64,000 nucleotides of DNA from an uncultured Clostridium sp. (GCA_958422185.1 CATZNW010000001.1:1-64000), one strand, 5' to 3'; numbered from the stretch's first letter, positions 42,471 to 51,920 are shown. Numbers and translations are program-made. The notes: generated by a model not told the origin, from the sequence alone.

Positions 42471-43451
42471 ATGATCTTAACCAAGGATATAGGAATCGAT
42501 TTAGGTACAGAAAACACACTGATCTGTGACAGAAAAGGCAGGATCCTTATCAGAGAACCCTCTGTTGTTGCGGTGGACGTTAAATCGCGCCGCGTTCTTG
42601 CAACGGGTAACGAGGCAAAGTCCATGATAGGCCGTACTCCGGGATCCATCATAGCCGTAAAGCCTCTGAAAGACGGCGTTATCGCTGATTTTGACATGAC
42701 TGCAGATATGCTGCACAACTTTATTTATCGTTCTTCAAAGACCTCCATGTTTACGAAGACCAGAGTTGTGATCACCGTTCCGAGCGGCGTTACCGAAGTT
42801 GAAAGGCGCGCTGTTGAGGACGCGGCAAGAGCGGCCGGCGCGCAGGAGGTAGAACTCATTGAGGAGCCGATGGCGGCGGCGCTGGGCGCCGGGCTGCCTG
42901 TATTTGAGGCATCCGGCTCCATGGTTGTGGACATCGGCGGCGGCACTTGCGATATTGCCGTAATGTCCCTTGGCGGGATAGCGGCAAGGAAAAGTGTAAA
43001 AGTTGCGGGCAACGCTCTTAACGAAGCCATTATAAACCACATGAAAAGAGCGCATAATCTGCTTATAGGCGACGTTACAGCAGAGGATATAAAAATAAAG
43101 ATAGGCTCGGTTTCCGAATACGACGGCGAAGGCGCAATGGAAGTGCGCGGACGCAATCTTACGGACGGACTGCCGAATTCAATTGAGATCACAAGCGAGG
43201 AAATAAGGGGCGTACTCTCAGAACCGATCAGTGAAATCGTTGACGCCATCAGGGAAACGCTTGAAGTGACGCTGCCCGAGCTTGCCGCCGATATACTTGA
43301 CAGAGGCATTTATCTTACCGGCGGAACAGCGCTTTTAAGGGGACTGCCTGATCTGATTGCCAAGGAAACAAAAATTGCAGTACATCTGCCGGAAAATCCC
43401 ATGGACGTAGTGGCAATTGGAACCTCAGTTAAACTCAGAAGGGCGCGGTAA
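42471..43451 (+). CDS. mreB: Rod-shape actin homologue MreB
   Basis: Membrane-associated actin-like filament protein that guides lateral wall synthesis. 326 residues: N-terminal IGIDLGTENTLI phosphate-binding segment, MVVDIGGGTCDIAVMSL (second phosphate loop), and GIYLTGGTALLRGLPDLI adenosine region. Starts the mreB-mreC-mreD-PBP2 operon behind its own promoter; mreC begins one base after its stop. Confidence 0.97.
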   Translation: MILTKDIGIDLGTENTLICDRKGRILIREPSVVAVDVKSRRVLATGNEAKSMIGRTPGSIIAVKPLKDGVIADFDMTADMLHNFIYRSSKTSMFTKTRVVITVPSGVTEVERRAVEDAARAAGAQEVELIEEPMAAALGAGLPVFEASGSMVVDIGGGTCDIAVMSLGGIAARKSVKVAGNALNEAIINHMKRAHNLLIGDVTAEDIKIKIGSVSEYDGEGAMEVRGRNLTDGLPNSIEITSEEIRGVLSEPISEIVDAIRETLEVTLPELAADILDRGIYLTGGTALLRGLPDLIAKETKIAVHLPENPMDVVAIGTSVKLRRAR

Positions 43452-43452
43452 A

Positions 43453-44295
43453 ATGAAACAGCTTTTTAAAAGCAGACGCTTTAAGGTGATTGCCGGAGTC
43501 ATTGCACTGCTCCTTGCAGGCGCGCTTATCTGTGCGGCAAACGGACGCGGAGAAACAGCGCAGTCCAGCATTGTGGGCACTGTTTTCGCACCGGCAAACT
43601 GGCTGGCCTCCAAGATATCCGACGGGATCACATATGTTTTCGGGGAAGCAACCGGAAACGCCGAATATCTTGAACGCATAGACGAGCTTGAAAATCAGGT
43701 AGGCTCTCTTCAGGATCAGCTTGCAGACTATGAAAACTTAAAAAAGCAAAACGAGCTTTATAAGGATGCGCTTGAGCTCAAAGAGGAAAACCCTGACTAT
43801 ACATTTGTGGAAGCAAAGGCTACGGGCAGGGATGCTGCGGACATATTCGGCTCCTATACGATAAACAAGGGCACGGCAAACGGTATCAAAGACGGGGACG
43901 CGGTGCTTTACGGGAATTACATTGTTGGAATAATAGACAGGGCTTACCCCACATACAGTGTTGTTAAAACGATTCTTGACCCTGATTTTTCGGTTTCAGC
44001 GTATGAGATCGTTTCAGGCGAGATCTCCTATGTTACGGGCAGGGCCGAACTTGCATCTGAAGGCAGGTGCATCATGGCTAACCTTGATTCTTCCACAGCC
44101 GTTACATACGGCTCTATCATTGCCACTGCCGGAATAAGCGGAAAGATCCCGGAAGGTCTTATAATCGGTACTGTTGAGGAGATCGAGGAGGACACTGCAT
44201 CAATAGCCTCCTATGCGGTTATCCAGCCCGGAGTTGATGTAAACAATATTTCCGAATGTCTGGTCCTTACGGGATATGAAAGCGAGGCGCAGTAA
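43453..44295 (+). CDS. mreC: Rod shape-determining protein MreC
   Basis: A 280-residue bitopic membrane protein that organises the elongation machinery. One N-terminal membrane helix (VIAGVIALLLAGALICAA), a coiled coil (about 70-115, LERIDELENQVGSLQDQLAD), then the beta-barrel domain with INKGTANGIKDGDAVLYGNY, IVGIIDRAYPTYSVV and a C-terminal GLIIGTVEEI. The ATG at 43453 is separated from the mreB stop by one base; a longer frame at 43417 overlaps mreB and is not supported. Confidence 0.95.
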   Translation: MKQLFKSRRFKVIAGVIALLLAGALICAANGRGETAQSSIVGTVFAPANWLASKISDGITYVFGEATGNAEYLERIDELENQVGSLQDQLADYENLKKQNELYKDALELKEENPDYTFVEAKATGRDAADIFGSYTINKGTANGIKDGDAVLYGNYIVGIIDRAYPTYSVVKTILDPDFSVSAYEIVSGEISYVTGRAELASEGRCIMANLDSSTAVTYGSIIATAGISGKIPEGLIIGTVEEIEEDTASIASYAVIQPGVDVNNISECLVLTGYESEAQ

Positions 44296-44825
44296 TGGAT
44301 CTTTCCTATAAACAGCGCACTCTTAAGGTTGCGGTTTACCTGCTTTTGACGGCGGCAGCCGCGCTGATTCAGAACACCGAAGGACTCACGCTGGAAATCG
44401 GCGGGGCAAGGTGCTTTCTTTTGCTGCCGGTATGCATGATTTTAGGCGCGGGGGAGGACGAAAGATTTGCCGCAGTTGCGGGACTGGCAGGAGGTCTGCT
44501 GTGGGATCTGAGCTCAGCTGTGCATCTTGGATTTAACGCAGTATATATGTGCATCATGTGTTTTTTCGGCGCTGCGCTTATAACCTATATCATAAGAAAT
44601 ACATTTATTGCAAACTTTATTTTCAGCACGGTATTCATCCTTCTTTACTGCTTCCTTTACTGGTTGTTTTTTATAATCATAAAAGACGTCCGCGGAGCCG
44701 AGCTGAGTTTATTTACATTTTATTTGCCAAGCGCGCTTTACACCATTATTGCAACGCCCGTTATATATTTTAGCCTTAAACCCATAAAACGCGCGCTGAA
44801 CAAACCGATCAGAGTATTAAACTAA
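44295..44825 (+). CDS. mreD: Rod shape-determining protein MreD
   Basis: A 176-residue polytopic membrane protein with about five hydrophobic helices (VAVYLLLTAAAALIQNTEG, FAAVAGLAGGLLWDLSS and others), the usual partner of MreC. Sequence conservation in MreD is low, so the call rests on size, topology and position. Its start ATG shares a base with the mreC stop, indicating translational coupling. Ends 16 bases before the PBP2 gene. Confidence 0.93.
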   Translation: MDLSYKQRTLKVAVYLLLTAAAALIQNTEGLTLEIGGARCFLLLPVCMILGAGEDERFAAVAGLAGGLLWDLSSAVHLGFNAVYMCIMCFFGAALITYIIRNTFIANFIFSTVFILLYCFLYWLFFIIIKDVRGAELSLFTFYLPSALYTIIATPVIYFSLKPIKRALNKPIRVLN

Positions 44826-44841
44826 AAGGAGCAATCACACT

Positions 44842-46857
44842 TTGAAGAGCAGACATTTCAGCGGAAGGAGCTTTATTGCAATCATACTTGTTATTGCGCT
44901 TGTATGCACCTTCGGTTACACTCTTTATGATATCCAGATAGTCAACGGCGAATACTACCGCGCTCAAAACAGCACGGTAGATACATATACCGTTTCCATA
45001 GAAGCAGCAAGGGGCGAGATCGTTGACAGAAACGGCAACCCGCTTGTTACAAACAGACAGGGCAACTCCATTATTCTGGACGCTGCTTATTTTCCGTCGC
45101 GCAGTAATAATGATTCCAGAAATGCCGTTATCATAAATCTGATCCGTCTGTTTGAAAAAAACGGAGAGGAATATGTTAACAATCTGCCGCTCAGGATCGG
45201 TTCAGGCGGAATCGAATTCACTGAAGATGAAAATGCTGTTGCAACTATGAAGAGCAAGGACATGTTTAATCTTCAGAATTACGCGACGGCACAAAACTGC
45301 TTTGACGCTATGGTGGAAGAATACGGCCTTGAAGGATATGACACGGAAACGGCGCTTAAAGTAGGCGCAATCAGATATGAACTGACGAGACTTTTATTTT
45401 CAATAGAAAATCCTGTTACGATCGCAGATGACGTTAGCGATGAAACCGTGGCAACGATCAAAGAGGACCGCCAGGATTACCTTGGAGCGGACGTTCTGCC
45501 CGTTGCATACAGAGAATATGCTGATTCCACGCTTGCTCCCCATATTTTGGGAACGATCAGAAAAATCAACGCCGAGGAATACTCCGAGCTCCGCGATCAG
45601 GGGTACGGAATAAATGACACGATCGGTGAAAGCGGAATAGAGGCGGCAATGGAGAGCGAGCTTCGCGGCACGCCCGGCGAATTAACCATAACTATTGATT
45701 CAAACGGAAACGTTACAGAAGAAATAACAAAAGAACCGATACAGGGAAACACCGTTGTTCTTACGATAGACAGGGATCTTCAGCGCATAGCGCAGCAGCA
45801 GCTTGAGGCAACTTGCAACGAGGTAAGCGCTTCCGAAGGCGCGGGGGCCGTTGTTGTGGAAGACGTAAATTCAGGAGAGGTGCTTGCGGCAGCCTCATAT
45901 CCGACATATGATCTGCAGGATTATTATGATGATTATTCTGCCCTCGCCTCAAATTCCAGGCAGCCGCTTTTCAACAGGTTTTCTCTTGGCACATACGCTC
46001 CGGGATCCACCTTTAAGCCGGCTATGGCGTGCGCTGCGCTCGAAGAAGGCGTAATCAATGAAAGCACCACTTTCAGATGCCGCGGAACATGGCAGTATTA
46101 CGATGTTACCTTCCAGTGCCTGAACAGCAGAGCACACGGAAGTGAAAATGTTCGCGAAGCTCTAAGAGATTCCTGCAATATATTCTTTTACAACTGCGCG
46201 GATAGACTTGGTATATCCAAAATGAATGAATATGCATCCATGTTTGGACTTGGCGAAAAGACAGGCGTTGAGATCAGCGAGGCGTCAGGCGTACTTGCCG
46301 GCCCGGCAAGCGCGGAAAGATACAACAGGGTGTGGCAGATGGGTGATACGATTCAGAGCGGAATCGGCCAGTCCGATAACTTATTCACGCCCCTTCAGCT
46401 GGCCAACTACTGCGCGACCGTTGCGAACTCAGGCACAAGATATGAAATGCATTTTGTCAAATCCGTTATCAACACCTCAAGCGGTTCCATAGAAGAGACA
46501 GGCGCAGCTGTGTCAGAAGAGCTTCCTGTTTCTGACAATACGTTTGATATTGTTCACGAAGGCATGAGAATGGTTGCGCAACAGTACACGCTTAATTCCA
46601 TCTTCAGCAGAACGGGAGTTGACGTTGCCTGCAAAACCGGTACTTCACAGGTTATCCGCAACGGAAAAGAAACAAACAACGGTTTTCTTATAACTTACGC
46701 TCCTTATCAGAATCCCGAGATCTCGATCGCTTCGGCAATAGAACTTGCCGGTTCGGGTACTTCAACAGCGGAGATCACCGCATCCATAATTGAATATTAT
46801 TATTCGAACAATACGGACGAACAGCCGGCGCAGAACACGGGAACTCTGCTTGGATAA
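44842..46857 (+). CDS. Penicillin-binding protein 2 (class B transpeptidase)
   Basis: A 671-residue monofunctional transpeptidase of the elongation machinery. One N-terminal membrane helix (FIAIILVIALVCTFGYTLY), a dimerisation domain, then the catalytic domain: SxxK in YAPGSTFKPAMA (Ser about residue 390), SxN in DSCNIFFYNC and KTG in CKTGTSQ. The start is TTG with AAAAGGAG upstream. It corresponds to MrdA/PbpA at the end of the mreBCD operon. RodA is not encoded in the window. Confidence 0.93.
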   Translation: MKSRHFSGRSFIAIILVIALVCTFGYTLYDIQIVNGEYYRAQNSTVDTYTVSIEAARGEIVDRNGNPLVTNRQGNSIILDAAYFPSRSNNDSRNAVIINLIRLFEKNGEEYVNNLPLRIGSGGIEFTEDENAVATMKSKDMFNLQNYATAQNCFDAMVEEYGLEGYDTETALKVGAIRYELTRLLFSIENPVTIADDVSDETVATIKEDRQDYLGADVLPVAYREYADSTLAPHILGTIRKINAEEYSELRDQGYGINDTIGESGIEAAMESELRGTPGELTITIDSNGNVTEEITKEPIQGNTVVLTIDRDLQRIAQQQLEATCNEVSASEGAGAVVVEDVNSGEVLAAASYPTYDLQDYYDDYSALASNSRQPLFNRFSLGTYAPGSTFKPAMACAALEEGVINESTTFRCRGTWQYYDVTFQCLNSRAHGSENVREALRDSCNIFFYNCADRLGISKMNEYASMFGLGEKTGVEISEASGVLAGPASAERYNRVWQMGDTIQSGIGQSDNLFTPLQLANYCATVANSGTRYEMHFVKSVINTSSGSIEETGAAVSEELPVSDNTFDIVHEGMRMVAQQYTLNSIFSRTGVDVACKTGTSQVIRNGKETNNGFLITYAPYQNPEISIASAIELAGSGTSTAEITASIIEYYYSNNTDEQPAQNTGTLLG

Positions 46858-46879
46858 CAGCTGATTCAGCAAATTAATG

Positions 46880-46908
46880 TTGAATATATATACATTTTAT
46901 GGTATTAT
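46880..46908 (+). promoter_or_regulatory. Promoter upstream of the mgsA homologue
   Basis: TTGAAT (46880-46885), 17-base spacer, TATTAT (46903-46908), about 65 bases before the ATG. Confidence 0.65.
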
Positions 46909-46971
46909 GTTAATACTGAATTATAAACACGGCTAAAAAATTGATGCTAATTTTTTTGAGAGAGGTATTAT

Positions 46972-47382
46972 ATGAATATTGCACTTATTGCACACGACGC
47001 AAAAAAGGAGCTTCTTGTTCAGTTTTGCATCGCCTACTGCGGAATCATGAGCCGCCACGATCTGTGCGCTACAGGCACTACCGGCAAGCTTGTTCATGAT
47101 GCTACGGGGCTGAATATAAACTGCTTCCTTTCAGGCAGCCAGGGCGGCGGCCAGCAGGTGGCGAGCCGTATAGCGTGCAACGAAATAGATCTTCTTATAT
47201 TCTTCAGGGATCCGCTCAATCCAAAGCCGCACGAGCCTAACGACAACGATCTGCTCAGACTCTGTGACGTTCACAATATTCCCTACGCAACTAACATTGC
47301 AACAGCGGAAGCACTTATACGCGGCGTTGAACGCGGAGACTTTGAATGGCGGGAAATCGTTAACCCGCGCTATAATTCTTAA
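46972..47382 (+). CDS. mgsA: Methylglyoxal-synthase homologue lacking the catalytic aspartates
   Basis: A 136-residue protein clearly in the MgsA family (IALIAHDAKKELLVQF, CATGTTGKLVHDATGLNI, IDLLIFFRDPLNPKPH). The E. coli catalytic Asp71 lies in GGDQQ; here the segment reads GGGQQ. The second catalytic residue, Asp101 in PHDPD, is Asn in PHEPND. His19 and His98 equivalents and the phosphate-binding TGTTG are kept. By established MgsA chemistry this should impair conversion of dihydroxyacetone phosphate to methylglyoxal. It may be a ligand-binding regulator or have changed function. A terminator follows. Confidence 0.88.
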   Translation: MNIALIAHDAKKELLVQFCIAYCGIMSRHDLCATGTTGKLVHDATGLNINCFLSGSQGGGQQVASRIACNEIDLLIFFRDPLNPKPHEPNDNDLLRLCDVHNIPYATNIATAEALIRGVERGDFEWREIVNPRYNS

Positions 47383-47417
47383 AACAACGGGCAGGTGCAA
47401 ACCCGCCCTGTTTTTTC
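47383..47417 (+). terminator. Intrinsic terminator after mgsA homologue
   Basis: Stem of about ten base pairs with bulge (AACGGGC-AGGT with ACC-CGCCCTGTT) followed by six T residues. Confidence 0.75.
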
Positions 47418-47434
47418 TGACGGAGTGATATCAT

Positions 47435-48781
47435 ATGGCACTTATTACCAAAGCCGTTAAAGGAACAAAAGATGTTTTACCCGGCGAAATTTATAAAAAT
47501 CAATATATAGAAAGCACTGCGCTTGATGTTGCGGAAAGATTCGGATTCAAAGAGATACGCACACCTGTATTTGAACATACAGAATTGTTTCAGCGCGGCG
47601 TAGGTGACACAACAGACGTTGTTCAGAAAGAAATGTACACCTTTGACGATAAAGGCGGAAGAAGCATAACTCTTCGTCCGGAAGGAACCGCCGGCGCCGC
47701 AAGAAGTTTTCTTGAAAACGGACTCTGCAACGAAACGCTGCCGCAAAAGGTCTGCTATTTGACCTCCTGCTACCGGTACGAAAAACCTCAGGCCGGCAGA
47801 CTTCGCGAATTCCACCAGTTTGGAGTTGAATGTTTCGGCGCACAGTCCCCTCTTGCTGACGCGGAGATCATATCGCTTGCAAATACTTTTTTTAAAGAAT
47901 TGGGCGTCAAGGATCTGACGCTGGAGATAAATTCAATAGGCTGCCCGGAATGCCGCGCGGAGTATCACAAGGCTCTCAGGGAATATTTTGGCGCCAGGAA
48001 AGATGAACTCTGCGATACCTGCAAGGACAGGCTCGAAAGAAATCCGATGCGTATTTTGGACTGCAAATCACCCGTTTGCAGCGAGATCGCAAAAGGCGCG
48101 CCAGTTGTGCTTGATTATCTCTGCGATGAATGCAAAGAGCATTTTGAAAAAGTAAAATCTTATCTTAACGCGCTTCATATAGAATTTACGGTAAACCCAA
48201 AGATCGTAAGAGGGCTTGACTACTACACCAAAACGGTTTTTGAATTTATTTCAAATTCCATAGGCGCTCAGGGCACGGTCTGCGGAGGCGGACGATATGA
48301 CGGCCTTATTGAAGAACTTGGCGGTCAAAAGACCCCGTCCCTTGGTTTCGGTCTGGGAATCGAAAGGCTTATGCTTCTAATGGAAGCGCAGGGCTGCGCG
48401 TTTCCAAAAGAAAACGCTCCCGACTTATTCATTGCGGCCATGGGTGAAAAGGCCCAGCTTAAGGCTGTTGAAATCGCAAATGATATGCGCGAAGAGGGAT
48501 TCACCTGCCTGTATGACGTAAACGGAAGGGGTTTAAGAGCGCAGATGAAATATGCCAACAAGCTTGGTTCAAAATATACCGTTGTACTGGGTGACGACGA
48601 GGTTCAAAGCGGTATAGCAAAACTTAAGAACATGGAAAACAGTGAGGAAACGGAAATAGCGCTTCAGACTTTTGTCAGCGGATTTTACAGCATCTCGCTT
48701 GAAAAGGAGCTGGACGAGCTTACGATCAACGGCGAGGAATTTGACTTTAAATCCCTTTTCGGGGTAGAAAACAAAGAATGA
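47435..48781 (+). CDS. hisS: Histidyl-tRNA synthetase
   Basis: Charges tRNA-His. 448 residues, class II: motif 1 near IRTPVFEHTELFQRGVG, motif 2 in ITLRPEGTAGAARSF and CYRYEKPQAGRLREFHQFG, His-specific loops RGLDYYTKTVFEF and GGGRYDGLIEELGG, motif 3 SLGFGLGIERL, and the C-terminal anticodon-binding domain. Slightly longer than the 420-residue norm. Followed after 16 bases by aspS. No T-box leader is visible. Confidence 0.97.
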   Translation: MALITKAVKGTKDVLPGEIYKNQYIESTALDVAERFGFKEIRTPVFEHTELFQRGVGDTTDVVQKEMYTFDDKGGRSITLRPEGTAGAARSFLENGLCNETLPQKVCYLTSCYRYEKPQAGRLREFHQFGVECFGAQSPLADAEIISLANTFFKELGVKDLTLEINSIGCPECRAEYHKALREYFGARKDELCDTCKDRLERNPMRILDCKSPVCSEIAKGAPVVLDYLCDECKEHFEKVKSYLNALHIEFTVNPKIVRGLDYYTKTVFEFISNSIGAQGTVCGGGRYDGLIEELGGQKTPSLGFGLGIERLMLLMEAQGCAFPKENAPDLFIAAMGEKAQLKAVEIANDMREEGFTCLYDVNGRGLRAQMKYANKLGSKYTVVLGDDEVQSGIAKLKNMENSEETEIALQTFVSGFYSISLEKELDELTINGEEFDFKSLFGVENKE

Positions 48782-48797
48782 TTTTCGGAGATAAGAC

Positions 48798-50591
48798 ATG
48801 GAAACTATACAAGGACTAAAAAGAACGGATTACTGCGGCAATCTCAGAATAAAAGACTGCGGCAGAGAGGTTACCTTATTTGGCTGGGCGCAGCGGCAGA
48901 GAGACCTGGGGAATCTTATATTTATCGATCTCAGGGACCGCACAGGTTTGGTTCAGCTTTCCTTCAGTGATAAGACGGACAGAGAAACCTTTGAAAAAGC
49001 GGGAACCGTCCGCGGAGAATATGTGTTAGCCGTTAACGGCCGTGTTGTTGAAAGAGAAAGCAAGAATCCGGAATTGCCTACCGGAGAGATTGAAATTGAA
49101 GTGACAGAGCTGCGTATAATAAGCAAGGCGCAGACGCCGCCGTTTGAAATCTCCAAAGCGGACGAAGTGGGCGACGAAACAACGCTTAAATACAGATACC
49201 TTGCCTTAAGAAACGAAAAACTTACCAAAAATATACTTATGCGGCATAAAATCGCAAAGATCGCACGCGATTATTTTTATAGCAACGGTTTTATTGAAAT
49301 AGAAACGCCGATGATGATAAAATCAACTCCCGAGGGCGCAAGAGACTATGTTGTTCCCAGCAGGATCCACAATGGCAAATTCTATGCCCTGCCGCAAAGC
49401 CCCCAGATATATAAACAGCTGCTCATGATCTCCGGCTTTGACAGATATATTCAGCTTGCAAGATGCTTCAGGGACGAGGATCTGCGCGCGGACCGTCAGC
49501 CGGAATTTACGCAGATAGACTTGGAGATGAGCTTTGTTGATACAGACGACATCATGGAGATGGCAGAAGGATTTATCAAAAAGCTTATGAAAGAAACGCT
49601 TGATATCGATATTCCCTCTCCCCTGCCCAAAATGACTTTTGCAGACGCTATGAACAAATACGGATCGGACAAACCGGATACCAGATTTGACATGCTGATT
49701 ACCGACATAAGCGACTGGGCGGGCAAAACCGATTTCGGCGTTTTCAAGAACACGGTTGAGGACGGCGGCACGGTAAGATGCATCGTTGCAAAAAACGCCG
49801 CTGCGGTTTACAGCAGAAAAAAGATAGACAAACTCACCGAATACGTTAAAGGTATCGGGGCCAAGGGACTTGCCTACATTAGATGGGCGGACGAAGCGCC
49901 GAACTGCTCTTTTGCAAAATTTCTGAATGACGGCGAGCTTGAGGAACTCCTCTCCTCCCTGGGAGCGGAAAAGGGCGACTGTATATTCATTATAAGCGGA
50001 ATGACTTCGCTTACGCTTTCCGTTTTGGGCGCGCTGAGACTTGCCGTTGCCAAAGAGCTTGGGATCATTCCGGAAAACAAATGGAATTACCTTTGGATAA
50101 CCGAAATGCCGTTTTTTGAATTTGACGAAGAAAGCGGCGAGTGGATCGCAATGCATCACCCGTTCACGATGCCTATGGAGGAGTGTATACCGTATCTTGA
50201 CACTGACAAATCCAGGGTGCGTGCAAAGGCATTTGATCTTGTTTTAAACGGAACTGAACTTTCATCCGGCTCTATGAGAATTACGGACTGTGAACTTCAG
50301 AACAAGATGTTTGAACTGCTTGGTATGACGCAGGAAGAGATCGACGCTAAATTCGGTTTTCTTGTTGACGCATACAAATACGCCTCTCCTCCGCACGGCG
50401 GAATGGGCATTGGGCTGGACAGACTTGCCATGCTTATCTGCGGGGCGGACAGCCTGAGAGATGTTACGGCATTTCCGAAAGTTCAGAACGCAAGCGAGCT
50501 TATGAGCGGCGCGCCTGCTTATATTGATGATATTCAGCTTAACGAGCTCGGTATAAAAATCACAAATGCGGAGAGCAAAAACAATGAGTAA
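48798..50591 (+). CDS. aspS: Aspartyl-tRNA synthetase
   Basis: Charges tRNA-Asp. 597 residues. OB-fold anticodon domain in the first about 110 (VTLFGWAQRQRDLGNLIFID), then the class II core: motif 1 FIEIETPMMIKSTPEGARDY, motif 2 FRDEDLRADRQPEFTQID, the bacterial GAD insertion (about 290-420) and motif 3 GGMGIGLDRLAMLI. It is the bacterial type with the GAD domain. The 3' end overlaps the HD-nucleotidase gene by eight bases. Confidence 0.97.
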   Translation: METIQGLKRTDYCGNLRIKDCGREVTLFGWAQRQRDLGNLIFIDLRDRTGLVQLSFSDKTDRETFEKAGTVRGEYVLAVNGRVVERESKNPELPTGEIEIEVTELRIISKAQTPPFEISKADEVGDETTLKYRYLALRNEKLTKNILMRHKIAKIARDYFYSNGFIEIETPMMIKSTPEGARDYVVPSRIHNGKFYALPQSPQIYKQLLMISGFDRYIQLARCFRDEDLRADRQPEFTQIDLEMSFVDTDDIMEMAEGFIKKLMKETLDIDIPSPLPKMTFADAMNKYGSDKPDTRFDMLITDISDWAGKTDFGVFKNTVEDGGTVRCIVAKNAAAVYSRKKIDKLTEYVKGIGAKGLAYIRWADEAPNCSFAKFLNDGELEELLSSLGAEKGDCIFIISGMTSLTLSVLGALRLAVAKELGIIPENKWNYLWITEMPFFEFDEESGEWIAMHHPFTMPMEECIPYLDTDKSRVRAKAFDLVLNGTELSSGSMRITDCELQNKMFELLGMTQEEIDAKFGFLVDAYKYASPPHGGMGIGLDRLAMLICGADSLRDVTAFPKVQNASELMSGAPAYIDDIQLNELGIKITNAESKNNE

Positions 50592-51168
50592 CTTTTTTGC
50601 CATGGTAAGCCGAATGAGACTGATCAACCGCTGGGCGCTAATGCAGAATACTGCGGAGGAAAACATTGCGGAGCACAGCCATAATGTGGCGGTGATCGCA
50701 CATGCGCTATGCATAATTGGTAATAAAAAATTCGGAAAAAACTATAATGCCGAAAGATGCGCGCTGCTTGCTCTTTACCATGACGCAACGGAAGTAATAA
50801 CAGGCGATATGCCTACACCGGTAAAATACGGAAACGACGAAATGAAAACCGTTTATAAAAACGTTGAGGCGCTTGCCGGAAACAGGCTGCTTGATATGCT
50901 GCCGCCGGAATTCAAAGACGACTATTTCTCCCTTTTCAACAGGGAACCGCAAGATCTGGAACTGTGGAAGATCGTTAAAGCGGCAGATAAGATCGACGCG
51001 CTGATAAAGTGCGTCAACGAAACGCGTATGGGAAACCGAGAATTCGAAAAAGCGCGCGAGGCGCAGGAAAAGCTGATAGATGAGATTGATATGCCGGAAG
51101 TAGAATATTTTAAAAAGGAATTCTTGCCGGCTTATTACCTTACGCTTGACGAACACACAAAGCGGTAA
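50584..51168 (+). CDS. HD-domain 5'-deoxynucleotidase, YfbR-like
   Basis: A 194-residue HD phosphohydrolase. The metal-binding set is NIAEHSHNVAVIAH (His-His), ALYHDATEVITGDM (HD) and a later Asp in KAADKIDALIKC. This pattern and length match YfbR, which removes phosphate from dNMPs. The ATG at 50584 has GGAGAG upstream; the aspS stop lies inside its first codons, suggesting coupling. Role in dNTP homeostasis is inferred from the family. Confidence 0.9.
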   Translation: MSNFFAMVSRMRLINRWALMQNTAEENIAEHSHNVAVIAHALCIIGNKKFGKNYNAERCALLALYHDATEVITGDMPTPVKYGNDEMKTVYKNVEALAGNRLLDMLPPEFKDDYFSLFNREPQDLELWKIVKAADKIDALIKCVNETRMGNREFEKAREAQEKLIDEIDMPEVEYFKKEFLPAYYLTLDEHTKR

Positions 51169-51212
51169 TCCAAAACGGATTTCAGAGTGTCACAAATAAG
51201 GAGCTTTTGATA

Positions 51213-51368
51213 ATGTACAAAACAGTTGTTACCGAATACCTGCCGAAAACAGCAGACATGGCAATAGCAATAGAGAGTATTGCCAACGAGATGCTGAAAG
51301 ACGGATATGAATTGGTTACGGTATCCGTTACAGGATCTGCAAAGGCAATATTAGTGTTTAAAAATTGA
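51213..51368 (+). CDS. Small protein, 51 residues, DUF4177-like
   Basis: A short frame with AAGGAG nine bases ahead of the ATG. The product begins MYKTVVTEYLPKTADM and ends AKAILVFKN; the middle EMLKDGYELVTVSVTG resembles small DUF4177-type proteins with a helix followed by a beta strand and GYELV. No signal peptide or cysteine. Between the HD nucleotidase and nitroreductase genes, on the same strand, with gaps of 44 and 21 bases. Function unknown. A genuine gene is likely because of the ribosome-binding site, codon pattern and fit. Confidence 0.7.
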   Translation: MYKTVVTEYLPKTADMAIAIESIANEMLKDGYELVTVSVTGSAKAILVFKN

Positions 51369-51389
51369 ACTTATAAGAAGGTGTTTTGG

Positions 51390-51908
51390 ATGGATACATT
51401 TGAAAATATAAAAACAAGAAGGAGCATAAGAAAATTTAAAAGCGACCCGGTACCGCAGGAACTGCTTGATCAGATCATAGAAGCCGGGCTTTACGCCCCC
51501 AGCGGTATGGGCAGACAGGCAACCGTCATCATCTCCGTTACGAACAAGGATGTAAGGAACAAGCTGTCAGGGCTGAACGCAAAAATAATGGGCGCTGACA
51601 CAGACCCGTTTTACGGTGCGCCGGCTGTGCTTATCGTTCTTGCAAAAAAAGACTGCCCAACAGGAATCTATGACGGAAGTCTTGTTATGCAGAATCTCAT
51701 GCTGGCAGCACACGAACTCGGTCTCGGAAGCTGCTGGATACACCGCGCCAAGGAAGAGTTTGATATGCCCGAAGGCAAGGAGATACTAAAATCTTTGGGT
51801 ATTGATGAAGAATATGAAGGCATAGGCCACTGCATAATCGGTTACACCGATGGCGGGGAACCGGCTGCCGCTGAAAGAAAGGCCGGCAGAATTTATTATA
51901 TTGACTGA
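51390..51908 (+). CDS. Nitroreductase-family flavoprotein
   Basis: A 172-residue FMN-dependent reductase of the small nitroreductase group. FMN-phosphate contacts are at IKTRRSIRKFKSDPVP (RRSIR), the AGLYAPSGMGRQ loop and, near the C-terminus, LGLGSCWIHRA and IIGYTDGG. Reduces nitro, quinone or flavin substrates with NAD(P)H; the physiological substrate is unknown. AAGGTG lies before the ATG at 51390. A GTG nine bases upstream is part of that ribosome-binding site. Confidence 0.9.
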   Translation: MDTFENIKTRRSIRKFKSDPVPQELLDQIIEAGLYAPSGMGRQATVIISVTNKDVRNKLSGLNAKIMGADTDPFYGAPAVLIVLAKKDCPTGIYDGSLVMQNLMLAAHELGLGSCWIHRAKEEFDMPEGKEILKSLGIDEEYEGIGHCIIGYTDGGEPAAAERKAGRIYYID

Positions 51909-51920
51909 AAGCAACAGATA

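Noticed and set aside
46858..47434. T-box leader for hisS/aspS
   Set aside because: No T-box sequence (TGGNACCGCG-like) or long leader precedes hisS; only the mgsA terminator is there.
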